From JAFGIT01 sp016929465 [NCBI: Candidatus Coatesbacteria bacterium] (lineage in GTDB: Bacteria > B130-G9), in NCBI GenBank assembly GCA_016929465.1, contig JAFGIT010000032.1:1-10816 (forward strand): a DNA stretch of 10,816 nucleotides, written 5' to 3'. Positions 1 to 7,231 of the stretch are shown here, one piece after another (positions within the stretch are counted from its first letter, which is position 1; every line of letters starts with the position of its first letter). The notes beneath the pieces are model-generated. The model did no database searches. It had not been told where the DNA came from and worked only from the letters and a program-made list of their open reading frames with translations. The position numbers and the translations under genes were made by a program.

Positions 1-75
1 ATGACAGCGATGTTCGAGCAGGGCACGTTCGACATGGTCAGCGATATCGCGACCGCGCCGTGGATGTTTGAGTAG
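1..75 (+). CDS. C-terminal fragment of an unidentified protein
   Basis: Frame 1 is open from the window edge to a TAG at 73-75 and reads 24 residues ending in ATAPWMFE. The gene starts outside the window, so the ATG at position 1 is probably an internal methionine. I do not recognise the family from this tail. No transcription terminator with a T-tract follows; the heptamer repeat begins at the last base of the stop codon. It could be a chance open stretch, because only 24 codons are visible. Confidence 0.45.
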   Translation: MTAMFEQGTFDMVSDIATAPWMFE

Positions 76-116
76 TTCAAAGTTCAAAGTTCAAAGTTCA
101 AGGTTCAAGGTCAAAA
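75..116. repeat. GTTCAAA heptamer tandem repeat
   Basis: Five consecutive heptamers (GTTCAAA three times, then GTTCAAG twice) are followed by a degenerate sixth unit, GTCAAAA. The array starts at the last base of the upstream stop codon. Heptamers of this kind recur between genes in many environmental bacterial genomes. They are prone to slippage, so copy number may vary among strains. No function can be assigned. Confidence 0.85.
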
Positions 117-123
117 TGGTGTA

Positions 124-214
124 GGTGGGCTTTCCAGCCCGCCAAATGGGCAAAATGTCGGGGCGGGGCTTGTCCCCGCCCATCTATATCTTCGGGCAGG
201 CACAAGGCCAGCCC
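124..214. repeat. Cluster of three GC-rich palindromic (REP-like) hairpins
   Basis: Three hairpins follow one another. The first is at 124-143 (GGTGGGC / GCCCGCC, 6-nt loop, one G-U pair). The second is at 161-181 (GGGCGGGG / CCCCGCCC, a perfect 8-bp stem with a 5-nt loop). The third is at 194-214 (GGGCAGGC / GCCAGCCC, one A-A mismatch, 5-nt loop). The loops and flanks resemble each other (GGCTTGTCC, and GGCCTTGTGCC on the minus strand), as in dispersed intergenic palindromes. They could slow transcription leaving the upstream gene, but there is no T-tract, so a classical terminator is not supported. Confidence 0.7.
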
Positions 215-402
215 CTACAGGTGGTATGCATCGAGTACACGTCATTCGCCAATCCCCTGGCAAGATGACTTATGTTACAGCCTCCGTGAATCGCCCCTAC
301 AACCACACGTTTCGACTTATTAGACAGCCTCCAAGGCCTGCCGCTACATATGGTATGCGACGCATTTGCGGAATCCATGCAAAATTCTCTCAAACAGATA
401 AT
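207..402. other. Intergenic spacer with fragments of a second repeat family
   Basis: No convincing gene is present here. The motif GCCSCTACA occurs three times (about 211, 293 and 340). Two copies continue into a nearly identical flank, CTACA-N2-TGGTATGC, at 215-229 and 344-358. The stretch GTGAATCGCCCCTAC at 286-300 resembles half of another dispersed palindrome. The region reads as a mosaic of decayed intergenic repeats. Short open frames on both strands are made of these repeats and carry no recognisable protein motif. Confidence 0.4.
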
Positions 403-430
403 TTGAAAGAGTTGACTGAAATGGTATATT
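403..430 (+). promoter_or_regulatory. Possible sigma70-type promoter for the DUF6345 gene
   Basis: TTGAAA (403-408) is followed after 16 nt by TATATT (425-430); an overlapping TATTAT lies at 427-432 with an 18-nt spacer. Transcription from here would leave a 5' leader of about 115 nt before the ATG at 555. The region is locally AT-rich compared with its flanks, which supports the call. It is weaker than the promoters of the next two genes. Confidence 0.4.
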
Positions 431-554
431 ATCGCGTGGGGCAATAGAAATTTTCCAGAGCGGAGGCTTTTCGGGTGCTGAGCTAAATCGATCGATTCCC
501 ATATCATACTGAGGCAGAAAACGGACCTAAACACTTCTTCAAAGGAGGGTAACC

Positions 555-2819
555 ATGAGGAAGCCGGCGATTCTCCTATTTTCAATTATCCCAGTAGTGA
601 TATTGCTTGGGGCTAGCTTTGTATTTGCGGCCTCCGTCGGGGTCGAGTGGATAAACGACTTCCCGGGAACCAGTCTGGATCGCTCGCATTGGGATGAATC
701 CGCGGAGGGGCTTTATTTAGAGCTGATTGCGGAGGGGTGGTACGGTGAGTTCGACTGGGCCAACTCGTGGGCCTCCAAGAAAGACTTCACGATAAACAAT
801 GACGACTGGGTCGATTGGGTTGATATCGCTTTAATAGGCTCCCATGGCAGTTCGACCTATGATTCATTCTGGGGGGAGAATCTCAGCTCCGTCATGTTCT
901 ACAACACGGATATGAGCCCTGGAGAGGTCTTCAATCTATGGGGCGATTACAACCTGGAGTGGATAGCGCTGGATTGCTGCAGTGTGCTTCGAGATTCCAG
1001 CGTCGTGCAGTGGTCATGCGCGATGAATGGGCTGCACCTTATATTGGGCTTCAAGAACTCGATGTGCGTCAATGCTCCCGGCGATGGCAAGATATGGGGC
1101 ATATATATGATGGGTAATTGGCATCCCTATTTCGACTACTCGTTCTCCGTCACTCAGTCCTGGTTCATAGCAGTCGATCACGTCCAGCCCCATGGCTCCA
1201 CGACGGTTACCGCCAGAGTTGTTGCGGAGGTTTACGACAATTACAATGACCACGCCTGGGGTCATGGCTATACTTCGGAGGACCCAGAGCAGGACAGGAC
1301 ATATTGGCTATGGGACCACAATGCCGCTTGTCAGCCTCCTCGCACGAACACTGCCGAAGACAGGATGATGATCTACAAAGCGGTCGAAGAGACGATCACG
1401 CTCGATAAGGCCCATGCCGTTGCAGGTGCGTTGGGCCTTGAAGGCGAGATCATCCGGAGCGACGACGGCTACTATCGTCTTCTCGATCCACCCGCGGACG
1501 ACATCTTCTTCCAACTGCATAAGAACGGCTGGCTGCTCTTCGGCAAGAAGGACAAGCTATTCAAAGTCCCGGACGAGCCACCCAGGCTATATGGGAATAG
1601 GTCGATTATCACAGCCAGTGCATTCCTCAATGGGATAGGCTTCTATCCGGACGATGCAGGTGAGCCGGAAGTCGGAGAGGAAGCTATAGGCGAATATGAA
1701 AGAAGAGCGCCGGGCAAGGGCGTGTCAGGCAAGGGCGCCCCGGTCCAGGAGATACCGATGCTGAATTGGGTATTCTATCCGCCCGAGATAGGAACGGGCG
1801 ACGTAATATACAGCAGAGTCGGGCCAGGCGCAAAGATGAAGGTCTATTTAGGGGACCGGGGCGAGATCATAGGCGCTGTTGGGGGATGGCGCCGGCTCGA
1901 GGAGGACCACGAGGCAGACGTGATACCCGTGGATGAAGCGAAACTCATGGTCGATGAGTTCAAGAGCAAGGTCTCGCTTCTTGATGTCCCATGTTTTGAC
2001 ACATTTGTGATCTCGGGAACTACGCTGACCTTCTATGAAGAGGGAAATGAGACCGATGATGCGATGGTCTTCCCAACGTGGCTCATGACAGGGACCTTCT
2101 GCATGGAGAGGGACGGCAAGGCCCCGACAGCGATGGAAGGGGACTTCTATTTCCCGGCAGTCGAGGAGTTCATCCCGCCAGTTGTCACGATTCTCTCGCC
2201 AGAGAACGACTCGAGCTTCGGTCCGAGTGACGCTGTCGAGTTCAAGGCCGAAGTCAGATACGGCGCTGGAGGCGCGAGGATTAAATGGTATTCCGACATC
2301 GATGGCTACCTCGGCGAGGGCGATGCAATCACCGCCTCATTGAGCGCCGTCTCAAGAGATGGCGAGGAATCTACCCACAGCATAAAAGCCGTGGCAACGG
2401 ACAGACGCGGGAAGGTCGGAACGGACATCGTCACGGTTGCGATCGGAGATGATGGCAGAGGCCCCTGGATGTATTTGACGTTGGACGATTCGCAATATCA
2501 GCAAGAAGATGATCTATCTCTGACCATCTCGGGCGGAAACAACGGCGAGGCCCGCAGAGTAAATCTATATGTCTTCCTCATTCTGCCCAACGGAAGGCTC
2601 CAATTCTGGCCGTCATGGAGCGCTCTCGCCATTCCGCTATTGCTCGATTTCCCCGCCGTCTTTGAGCTCTATGACTTTCCCCTATTGGCCACCATGCTTC
2701 CATCTACCACACCCAGAATCGGAGCCCCAGGGGATTATCGCTTCTGGGCGTTCTTGACGGACGCCGATTCCTTCGAGTTGCTGACGGAGATCAGCGAAGT
2801 TGGCTTTGCAGTGCATTAG
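555..2819 (+). CDS. Secreted DUF6345 protein with caspase-like (clan CD) motifs, Ig-like domain and shared C-terminal domain
   Basis: A 754-residue exported protein. AAAGGAGGG at 541-549, five nt before the ATG, fixes the start. Residues 1-26 form a signal peptide (basic MRK, hydrophobic core, VFA/A-type cleavage site). Residues about 28-200 match the DUF6345 pattern. A hydrophobic strand ends in His97-Gly98 (IGSHGSS), a second ends in Asp140-Cys141-Cys142-Ser143 (IALDCCSVL), and GLHLILGF follows at 159-166. That order of HG then C after strands is the hallmark of clan CD peptidases, so a peptidase or peptidase-like fold is inferred; activity is not shown. Residues about 200-540 are unassigned. 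Residues 541-632 look like an Ig-like module (TILSPENDSSF). Residues about 636-754 are the beta-rich domain also found at the N-termini of the next two gene products. Several cysteines suggest an oxidised extracytoplasmic setting. Confidence 0.88.
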   Translation: MRKPAILLFSIIPVVILLGASFVFAASVGVEWINDFPGTSLDRSHWDESAEGLYLELIAEGWYGEFDWANSWASKKDFTINNDDWVDWVDIALIGSHGSSTYDSFWGENLSSVMFYNTDMSPGEVFNLWGDYNLEWIALDCCSVLRDSSVVQWSCAMNGLHLILGFKNSMCVNAPGDGKIWGIYMMGNWHPYFDYSFSVTQSWFIAVDHVQPHGSTTVTARVVAEVYDNYNDHAWGHGYTSEDPEQDRTYWLWDHNAACQPPRTNTAEDRMMIYKAVEETITLDKAHAVAGALGLEGEIIRSDDGYYRLLDPPADDIFFQLHKNGWLLFGKKDKLFKVPDEPPRLYGNRSIITASAFLNGIGFYPDDAGEPEVGEEAIGEYERRAPGKGVSGKGAPVQEIPMLNWVFYPPEIGTGDVIYSRVGPGAKMKVYLGDRGEIIGAVGGWRRLEEDHEADVIPVDEAKLMVDEFKSKVSLLDVPCFDTFVISGTTLTFYEEGNETDDAMVFPTWLMTGTFCMERDGKAPTAMEGDFYFPAVEEFIPPVVTILSPENDSSFGPSDAVEFKAEVRYGAGGARIKWYSDIDGYLGEGDAITASLSAVSRDGEESTHSIKAVATDRRGKVGTDIVTVAIGDDGRGPWMYLTLDDSQYQQEDDLSLTISGGNNGEARRVNLYVFLILPNGRLQFWPSWSALAIPLLLDFPAVFELYDFPLLATMLPSTTPRIGAPGDYRFWAFLTDADSFELLTEISEVGFAVH

Positions 2820-2937
2820 ACGGGCTCGACGGAGACAGGCCAGAATCCCACGGTTTGGGCGCAATTGGACCCAAGCCTATCTTGATGGATTGGGGAAGTC
2901 GCCTCTATCAATGGAGAAATCCTCCAACAGAACAGCG

Positions 2938-2965
2938 TTGACATCAGCACCTTCCTCAATATACT
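2938..2965 (+). promoter_or_regulatory. Near-consensus sigma70-type promoter upstream of the first FGE-domain gene
   Basis: A perfect -35 box TTGACA (2938-2943) is separated by 16 nt from TATACT (2960-2965), one base from consensus. The predicted transcript starts near 2972 and gives a leader of about 80 nt before the ATG at 3055. It lies in the 235-nt spacer after the DUF6345 gene, so this gene can be transcribed on its own. Confidence 0.6.
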
Positions 2966-3054
2966 TTCTAGATCGGACCTTGTTCCAGATCCGTCGCAGT
3001 CTTCATTTCGATTGTTGGGCATAATGGGACAACCAGACCAATTAGGAGGGCAAC

Positions 3055-4272
3055 ATGAGAGAGGCGATCACGATCTGTCTGATTTGCACGGCTATGGCTC
3101 TATTCGCGTTTTCGGTGAATGCAGAGCCGGTGGTACAGATCTACACCGATTTCGCGAGCTACGACATAGGGGACACGATTGAGGTGAGTCTCGCAGCGTC
3201 GAATCCTGGGGACGACATGGCGGTCGATCTCTATGTCGGGTTACTTACCTATGATGGTGAGATTTACTGCATTAAAGCAACCGGCTGGATTCTGGGTGTC
3301 GAGCCGTGGATACCTAATATATATGTGCCCAGCAAATTCAGCCTACCACTGAGTGCGTTTTGGTGGTTCCAGCTTCCAAATTCGACTCCTCCTATCAAGA
3401 CCTACGGCGAGTATAAGTTTGCGGCACTGCTAACCTATCCAGGGACGGCCGATTGGGCCTGCCAACTCAGTTTGGCGCCTTTCTCATTCGAGGAGTCGGG
3501 GCCCACGATCGGCATTGAGATGGCCTCCATTCCGGCCGGCTCATTCCTGATGGGCTCTCCGGATGGTGAAGACGGCCACGAAGACATTGAGGGTCCACAA
3601 CGCACAGTGAATATCTCAGCCTTCCGGATGTCGAAGACCGAGATCACGCAAGAGCAGTGGGAAGAACTGATCGAGTGGAATGACTTCGGATTTATCGGAG
3701 ACGATCAACCCGTCGAGAGAGCATCATGGTTCGATTGCGCCATGTTCTGCAACGAGCTGTCCGATGCCGAAGGTTATACCCGATGCTATACATTCGAGAA
3801 CATCACATATAACGGGGATCACATTCATGCGGCTGACGTGACATGTGATTTCGCCGCGAATGGCTACCGGCTGCCGACGGAGGCGGAATGGGAGTATGGC
3901 TGCCGTGCTGGATCGACGACTCGTTATCACTCAGGAGATTCTGAGACTGACCTTGATTCCATAGCTTGGTATCAGGGGAACTCAAGTGTCCAGACTCATC
4001 CGGTTGCGGAGAAAACGCCCAATGCGTGGGGACTATATGATATGAGCGGCAATGTCTGGGAATGGTGCTGGGACTGCTATGATGAAGGCTACTACGGAGC
4101 TTCTCCCGATCCTGATACCGATCCCACAGGTCCTGAGACTGGAAGCCGGAGAATCATGCGTGGTGGCAGCTGGAGCGTGACCGCCCCTTACTGCCGATCA
4201 GCGTATCGCTACGGTATCAATCCCAGGTCGTTCCACTACAGCTATGGCTTCCGCGTCGTTAGACGCCCCTGA
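3055..4272 (+). CDS. Secreted FGE/SUMF1-domain protein with N-terminal shared domain (paralogue 1)
   Basis: A 405-residue exported protein. AGGAGGG lies 4 nt before the ATG. Residues 1-23 are a signal peptide with a clear VNA/EP cleavage site. Residues 24-147 form a beta-rich domain (IYTDFASYDIGDTI, VDLYVGLL, FAALLTYPGT) shared with both neighbours. Residues about 154-405 are a formylglycine-generating-enzyme-type domain: IPAGSFLMGS (159-168), TEITQEQW (195-202), NGYRLPTEAEWEY (269-281), GLYDMSGNVWEW (326-337), RGGSW (369-373) and GFRVVR (398-403). In true FGE two cysteines five residues apart oxidise sulfatase cysteine. Here Val375 replaces the first and Cys380 fits the second, so classical activity is doubtful. 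Members lacking the pair include binding or scaffold proteins and enzymes of other chemistry. No sulfatase gene is in the window. Confidence 0.9.
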   Translation: MREAITICLICTAMALFAFSVNAEPVVQIYTDFASYDIGDTIEVSLAASNPGDDMAVDLYVGLLTYDGEIYCIKATGWILGVEPWIPNIYVPSKFSLPLSAFWWFQLPNSTPPIKTYGEYKFAALLTYPGTADWACQLSLAPFSFEESGPTIGIEMASIPAGSFLMGSPDGEDGHEDIEGPQRTVNISAFRMSKTEITQEQWEELIEWNDFGFIGDDQPVERASWFDCAMFCNELSDAEGYTRCYTFENITYNGDHIHAADVTCDFAANGYRLPTEAEWEYGCRAGSTTRYHSGDSETDLDSIAWYQGNSSVQTHPVAEKTPNAWGLYDMSGNVWEWCWDCYDEGYYGASPDPDTDPTGPETGSRRIMRGGSWSVTAPYCRSAYRYGINPRSFHYSYGFRVVRRP

Positions 4273-4282
4273 TTAATTAGGG
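4267..4282 (+). terminator. Weak hairpin overlapping the stop codon of FGE paralogue 1
   Basis: CCCTGA-TTAA-TTAGGG forms a 6-bp stem (one G-U pair) with a 4-nt loop spanning the TGA stop. There is no T-tract directly after it; TTTT comes about 10 nt later. It may slow polymerase but is a poor intrinsic terminator. Confidence 0.2.
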
Positions 4283-4376
4283 ACCGCTCAGATTTTCTAT
4301 ATGTGATGAGATTGCTCCGCCAGATAAGCTAGCGCCGATGAGGATCCGTGCGCTGAGATAGGGCAATCACCGCTTC

Positions 4377-4405
4377 TTGATATAGTGAATATTGACCGCT
4401 ATAAT
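4377..4405 (+). promoter_or_regulatory. Near-consensus sigma70-type promoter upstream of the second FGE-domain gene
   Basis: TTGATA (4377-4382), a 17-nt spacer and a perfect TATAAT (4400-4405) form an almost ideal promoter. Transcription would start near 4412, leaving a leader of about 95 nt before the ATG at 4507. The leader contains the ATG at 4432 that extends the open frame, but that ATG has no Shine-Dalgarno site and would bury the signal peptide. Confidence 0.62.
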
Positions 4406-4506
4406 CGCACTTGACGATTTGATGGGCAATATTGTGGCACTTGTCGGCATTCGAAGTCTTTTCGCCGGGTGCGCCGCAAGCACATATAACATCGAGGAGT
4501 ATGAAT

Positions 4507-5742
4507 ATGAAATCAGCTCTTCTTATCACACTAATGTCCATGGCTTGTCTGGCGGTATGCGCTGTGTCCGAGCCAATAATCAACATCCACACCGACTTCG
4601 ACACCTATCAGGCAGGGGACACGATAGAGGTCGGTCTCTCTGCGGACAATCAAGAGAGTGCGATGTCTGTCGATGTCTATGTCGGGGTGCTTCTTCCCAA
4701 CGGGGACATATATTCCGTGCAATACGATGGCTGGAGCCACGCTATCGAGCCCTGGATCCCCGATATCTTCGTGCCGGCCTGGTTCACGCTGGACCCGACG
4801 GTCTTGTGGACTCTGGACATTCCATCCTCCCTGCCCCCGATTGGCGAGCCGGGTGACTACAATTTCGCCGCTGTTCTCACCTATCCAGGGACTTTCTATT
4901 GGGCGTGCGGACTGGGTCTTGCGCCGTTCTCCGTGATCAGCTCGGGGCCGACCGTCGAAGTCGATATGATCGCAATCCCTGCAGGTTCCTTCGAAATGGG
5001 CTCACCGACGAGTGAAGAGGAGCGGGATCCTGATGAAGGGCCGATCCGAACGGTTAAAATCTCCGCCTTCGAGATGTCCGATACCGAAATAACCGAGGGG
5101 CAGTGGGAGGCCGTCATGGGCTGGAACGACTGCTACAACAAATTCGGCGATGATTACCCGGTAGAGAACGTCACCTGGTTCGATTGCGTGAGCTTCTGCA
5201 ATAAACTATCGCGGGCTAATGGTTACTCCTCCTGCTACACCATCTCGAATGAGGCATTCGATGGCGACCACATGATCTCGGCGGAAGTCGCCTGCGATTT
5301 CGGGGCTAACGGCTACCGTCTTCCCACCGAGGCGGAGTGGGAATACGCATGTAGGGCCGGCACCGGCACACGTTATTTCACGGGTGACGCCGAGTCGGAC
5401 CTCAGTATCGCGGGCTGGTACCATGGGAATTCCGCGCCTTCGATGGGAGAACCTCGCCAGAAGCGACTCGTAGGGCAGAAACTCGCCAACGATTTCGGTC
5501 TTCATGACACCCACGGCAACGTCTGGGAGTGGTGCTGGGATAGGTACGCTTCGGATTACTACTCAACACAGCCAGACCCGGACACCGACCCTTTGGGGCC
5601 GAGCACTGGCACTCACCGCCTCCTCAGGGGTGGCTGCTGGAACACACTCGCAATCTATTGCAGGGCCGCTTTCCGCAACTGGGACGAGCCGAATACCCTG
5701 TATAGCTCCCTGGGACTCAGAGTCGTCAGAGTGCCTAATTAG
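4507..5742 (+). CDS. Secreted FGE/SUMF1-domain protein with N-terminal shared domain (paralogue 2)
   Basis: A 411-residue exported protein and tandem paralogue of the preceding gene. GAGGAG (4494-4499) lies 7 nt before the ATG at 4507. Starting there puts the signal peptide (MKSALLITLMSMACLAVCAVS) at the N-terminus; the in-frame ATGs at 4501 and 4432 fit worse. Residues about 22-143 repeat the shared beta-rich domain (IHTDFDTYQAGDTI, VDVYVGVLLPNG, FAAVLTYPGT). Residues about 150-411 are the FGE-type domain: IPAGSFEMGSP, NGYRLPTEAEWEYACRAG (268-285), HGNVWEWCWD (336-345) and RGGCW (374-378). At the FGE catalytic pair, Thr380 replaces the first cysteine and Cys385 fits the second; an extra Cys377 lies nearby. 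A small insertion (about 311-324) precedes the GQK motif. It is probably not a classical sulfatase activator. Confidence 0.9.
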   Translation: MKSALLITLMSMACLAVCAVSEPIINIHTDFDTYQAGDTIEVGLSADNQESAMSVDVYVGVLLPNGDIYSVQYDGWSHAIEPWIPDIFVPAWFTLDPTVLWTLDIPSSLPPIGEPGDYNFAAVLTYPGTFYWACGLGLAPFSVISSGPTVEVDMIAIPAGSFEMGSPTSEEERDPDEGPIRTVKISAFEMSDTEITEGQWEAVMGWNDCYNKFGDDYPVENVTWFDCVSFCNKLSRANGYSSCYTISNEAFDGDHMISAEVACDFGANGYRLPTEAEWEYACRAGTGTRYFTGDAESDLSIAGWYHGNSAPSMGEPRQKRLVGQKLANDFGLHDTHGNVWEWCWDRYASDYYSTQPDPDTDPLGPSTGTHRLLRGGCWNTLAIYCRAAFRNWDEPNTLYSSLGLRVVRVPN

Positions 5743-5769
5743 CGGCGAGGGAATATTGTAGCGATTGGA

Positions 5770-7161
5770 TCACAGCGCCTTTCGCACCAAATCCTGGAAG
5801 ACTGCCGGTATATCCTCACGCCGGCGCTTGATTATCGTCTTGGCGGTGAAAATATAAAGCAGCGCCACGGGCACCAGCTTGAACAGGTGGTGCAACAGGC
5901 TCTCACCAAGGGACCAGCTGCCGCCAAAGAGGAAAAACGGCGTCGGTAGCGCGAGCCAGACGAACATCGCGAGCGGGAACTTGCTCTTGGTCGAGAAATA
6001 GAGCAGGATTAGGACCGGCACCATCATCACGTAATGGTGCTCCCAGACGCGGATGTAGGCCAGGAAATAGGTGCACATCCAGAGTGAGAGGCCATCCACA
6101 AAACGGATCTTCTTCGGCAGAAAAGTCAGCGCCATCGATAGCATGATCACCGCCCACATAAATATCTTCGAGACGATCTCTCCAGTCTCCCTTCCGAAGA
6201 GGTAGAAGGATACCTCCGAGTGAGAGAGATCGCCGCCATAAGGGGCTACTGTTCGCGATTTCACCAGGAAGGCGAAGAAGTCGATGTCGTTCGGTCGGAA
6301 CGCGAAGTAGGGTGCTGAGGCCAGCAGGACGATCGCGATCGCGATGATTATTGCCTTGTATCGCTTGAACCTGACGAGTATCGGCGCGACGATGAGCGTC
6401 AAGAGCTTCAGGGCGACGCTGATTATCCACGCCCAATCCCCAGCCTTGCGCCATTCAGCGATATAGCACGACGCAAGAATGAGCAAGCATGCCGCGATGA
6501 CGAATGAAGTCTGACCGATGTAGAGCAGAAGGTAGAACGGCGCAAAGCAAAGCCACATCGCCGTCACGATGCTCTTCTCGATTCCCCTGCGAAAGAGCGA
6601 TCGCGAGATAATTATGCACCATACGAGGAGCATCTCCTGGATAAGTGTCCAGAGAACGTATGACTTGAACGGCGAGAGAACCAGCGCCAGCGGAACCATG
6701 AAATAGGCGACGATCGGTGGATAGATAAATGGGCAGTAGTAGGGCAACGCCTTGTCCGCAAAGGCCGTCTCGGTCTGGTCGTATCTCGCCTCCTGATACA
6801 TCGATTCCCCCCTCAAGAGGTCGAGTGCACCCTTATAGAGCCCAAAGAAATCGAAGCCGACCTCATACTTCGTCGAATCGTAAAAGAGCCGGTCCCAGAG
6901 ATGCAGTCCCTTCGCGCGCCTTGTCTCCGATAGCGACTGCGGCACACCCTCCTGCAGGACATAGTCCTCGACAATGGGCTCTAAATTGCCATATAGCGTG
7001 TTGATCTCGACCTCTGGCTTCACCTTTGGCGGCCAGATCGAGACGATCTCGAAGTGAAGCGCAAGCGACACCAGGAACGAGATGTGGACCGCAAGCGCGA
7101 CGAAAATGATGATCTTATCTACCTTTCGCATGGCGAAAGAGTCTATTGAGATTCGAATCAT
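5770..7161 (-). CDS. Integral-membrane glycosyltransferase, GT87-like
   Basis: A 463-residue polytopic membrane protein with about ten hydrophobic segments; the first is at about 16-40. Features of the GT87 / DUF2029 family (polyprenyl-phosphate-sugar-dependent GT-C enzymes) are visible. These are GFDFFGLYKGALDLLRGESMY (102-122) in the first extracytoplasmic loop with acidic Asp104, PFIYPPIVAYFMVPLAL (144-160), YIGQTSF (214-220), ALKLLTLIVAPIL (250-262) and RVWEHHYVMMVPVLILLYF (371-389). The family transfers mannose or other hexoses to lipids or glycans on the outer face of the membrane; donor and acceptor cannot be read here. The C-terminus is basic and cytoplasmic. The start is uncertain: ATG at 7161 has no strong Shine-Dalgarno site, and Met11 (7131) just before the first membrane segment is an alternative. 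It converges on the secreted FGE gene with 27 nt between stops. Confidence 0.8.
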   Translation of the reverse strand: MIRISIDSFAMRKVDKIIIFVALAVHISFLVSLALHFEIVSIWPPKVKPEVEINTLYGNLEPIVEDYVLQEGVPQSLSETRRAKGLHLWDRLFYDSTKYEVGFDFFGLYKGALDLLRGESMYQEARYDQTETAFADKALPYYCPFIYPPIVAYFMVPLALVLSPFKSYVLWTLIQEMLLVWCIIISRSLFRRGIEKSIVTAMWLCFAPFYLLLYIGQTSFVIAACLLILASCYIAEWRKAGDWAWIISVALKLLTLIVAPILVRFKRYKAIIIAIAIVLLASAPYFAFRPNDIDFFAFLVKSRTVAPYGGDLSHSEVSFYLFGRETGEIVSKIFMWAVIMLSMALTFLPKKIRFVDGLSLWMCTYFLAYIRVWEHHYVMMVPVLILLYFSTKSKFPLAMFVWLALPTPFFLFGGSWSLGESLLHHLFKLVPVALLYIFTAKTIIKRRREDIPAVFQDLVRKAL

Positions 7162-7231
7162 TTGGAAAGACCTGTAGGCAAAATGAGATGGCTATATTGA
7201 ATCCCGTGACCTCTGGAGTCCGCACCCGACC

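Noticed and set aside
75-116. CRISPR array
   Set aside because: The heptamers are contiguous with no spacers; they are a simple tandem repeat, and no cas gene is present.
184-585. A 133-codon minus-strand frame in the 5' spacer
   Set aside because: It runs through repeat hairpins and into the start of the DUF6345 gene; its C-terminal residues are repeat sequence and no family features appear.
4432-4506. Upstream in-frame ATG extending FGE paralogue 2 by 25 residues
   Set aside because: No Shine-Dalgarno site precedes it, and the extension would place the signal peptide inside the protein. ATG 4507 has GAGGAG at 7 nt.
3055-5742. Calling the FGE-type genes true sulfatase-activating enzymes
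   Set aside because: One catalytic cysteine is missing from each, and no sulfatase is in the window; only the domain family is supported.
5903-6454. A 183-codon minus-strand frame overlapping the membrane glycosyltransferase in another frame
   Set aside because: It is a shadow of the transmembrane gene, with no signature and no start signals; the main frame has coherent membrane segments and GT87 motifs.
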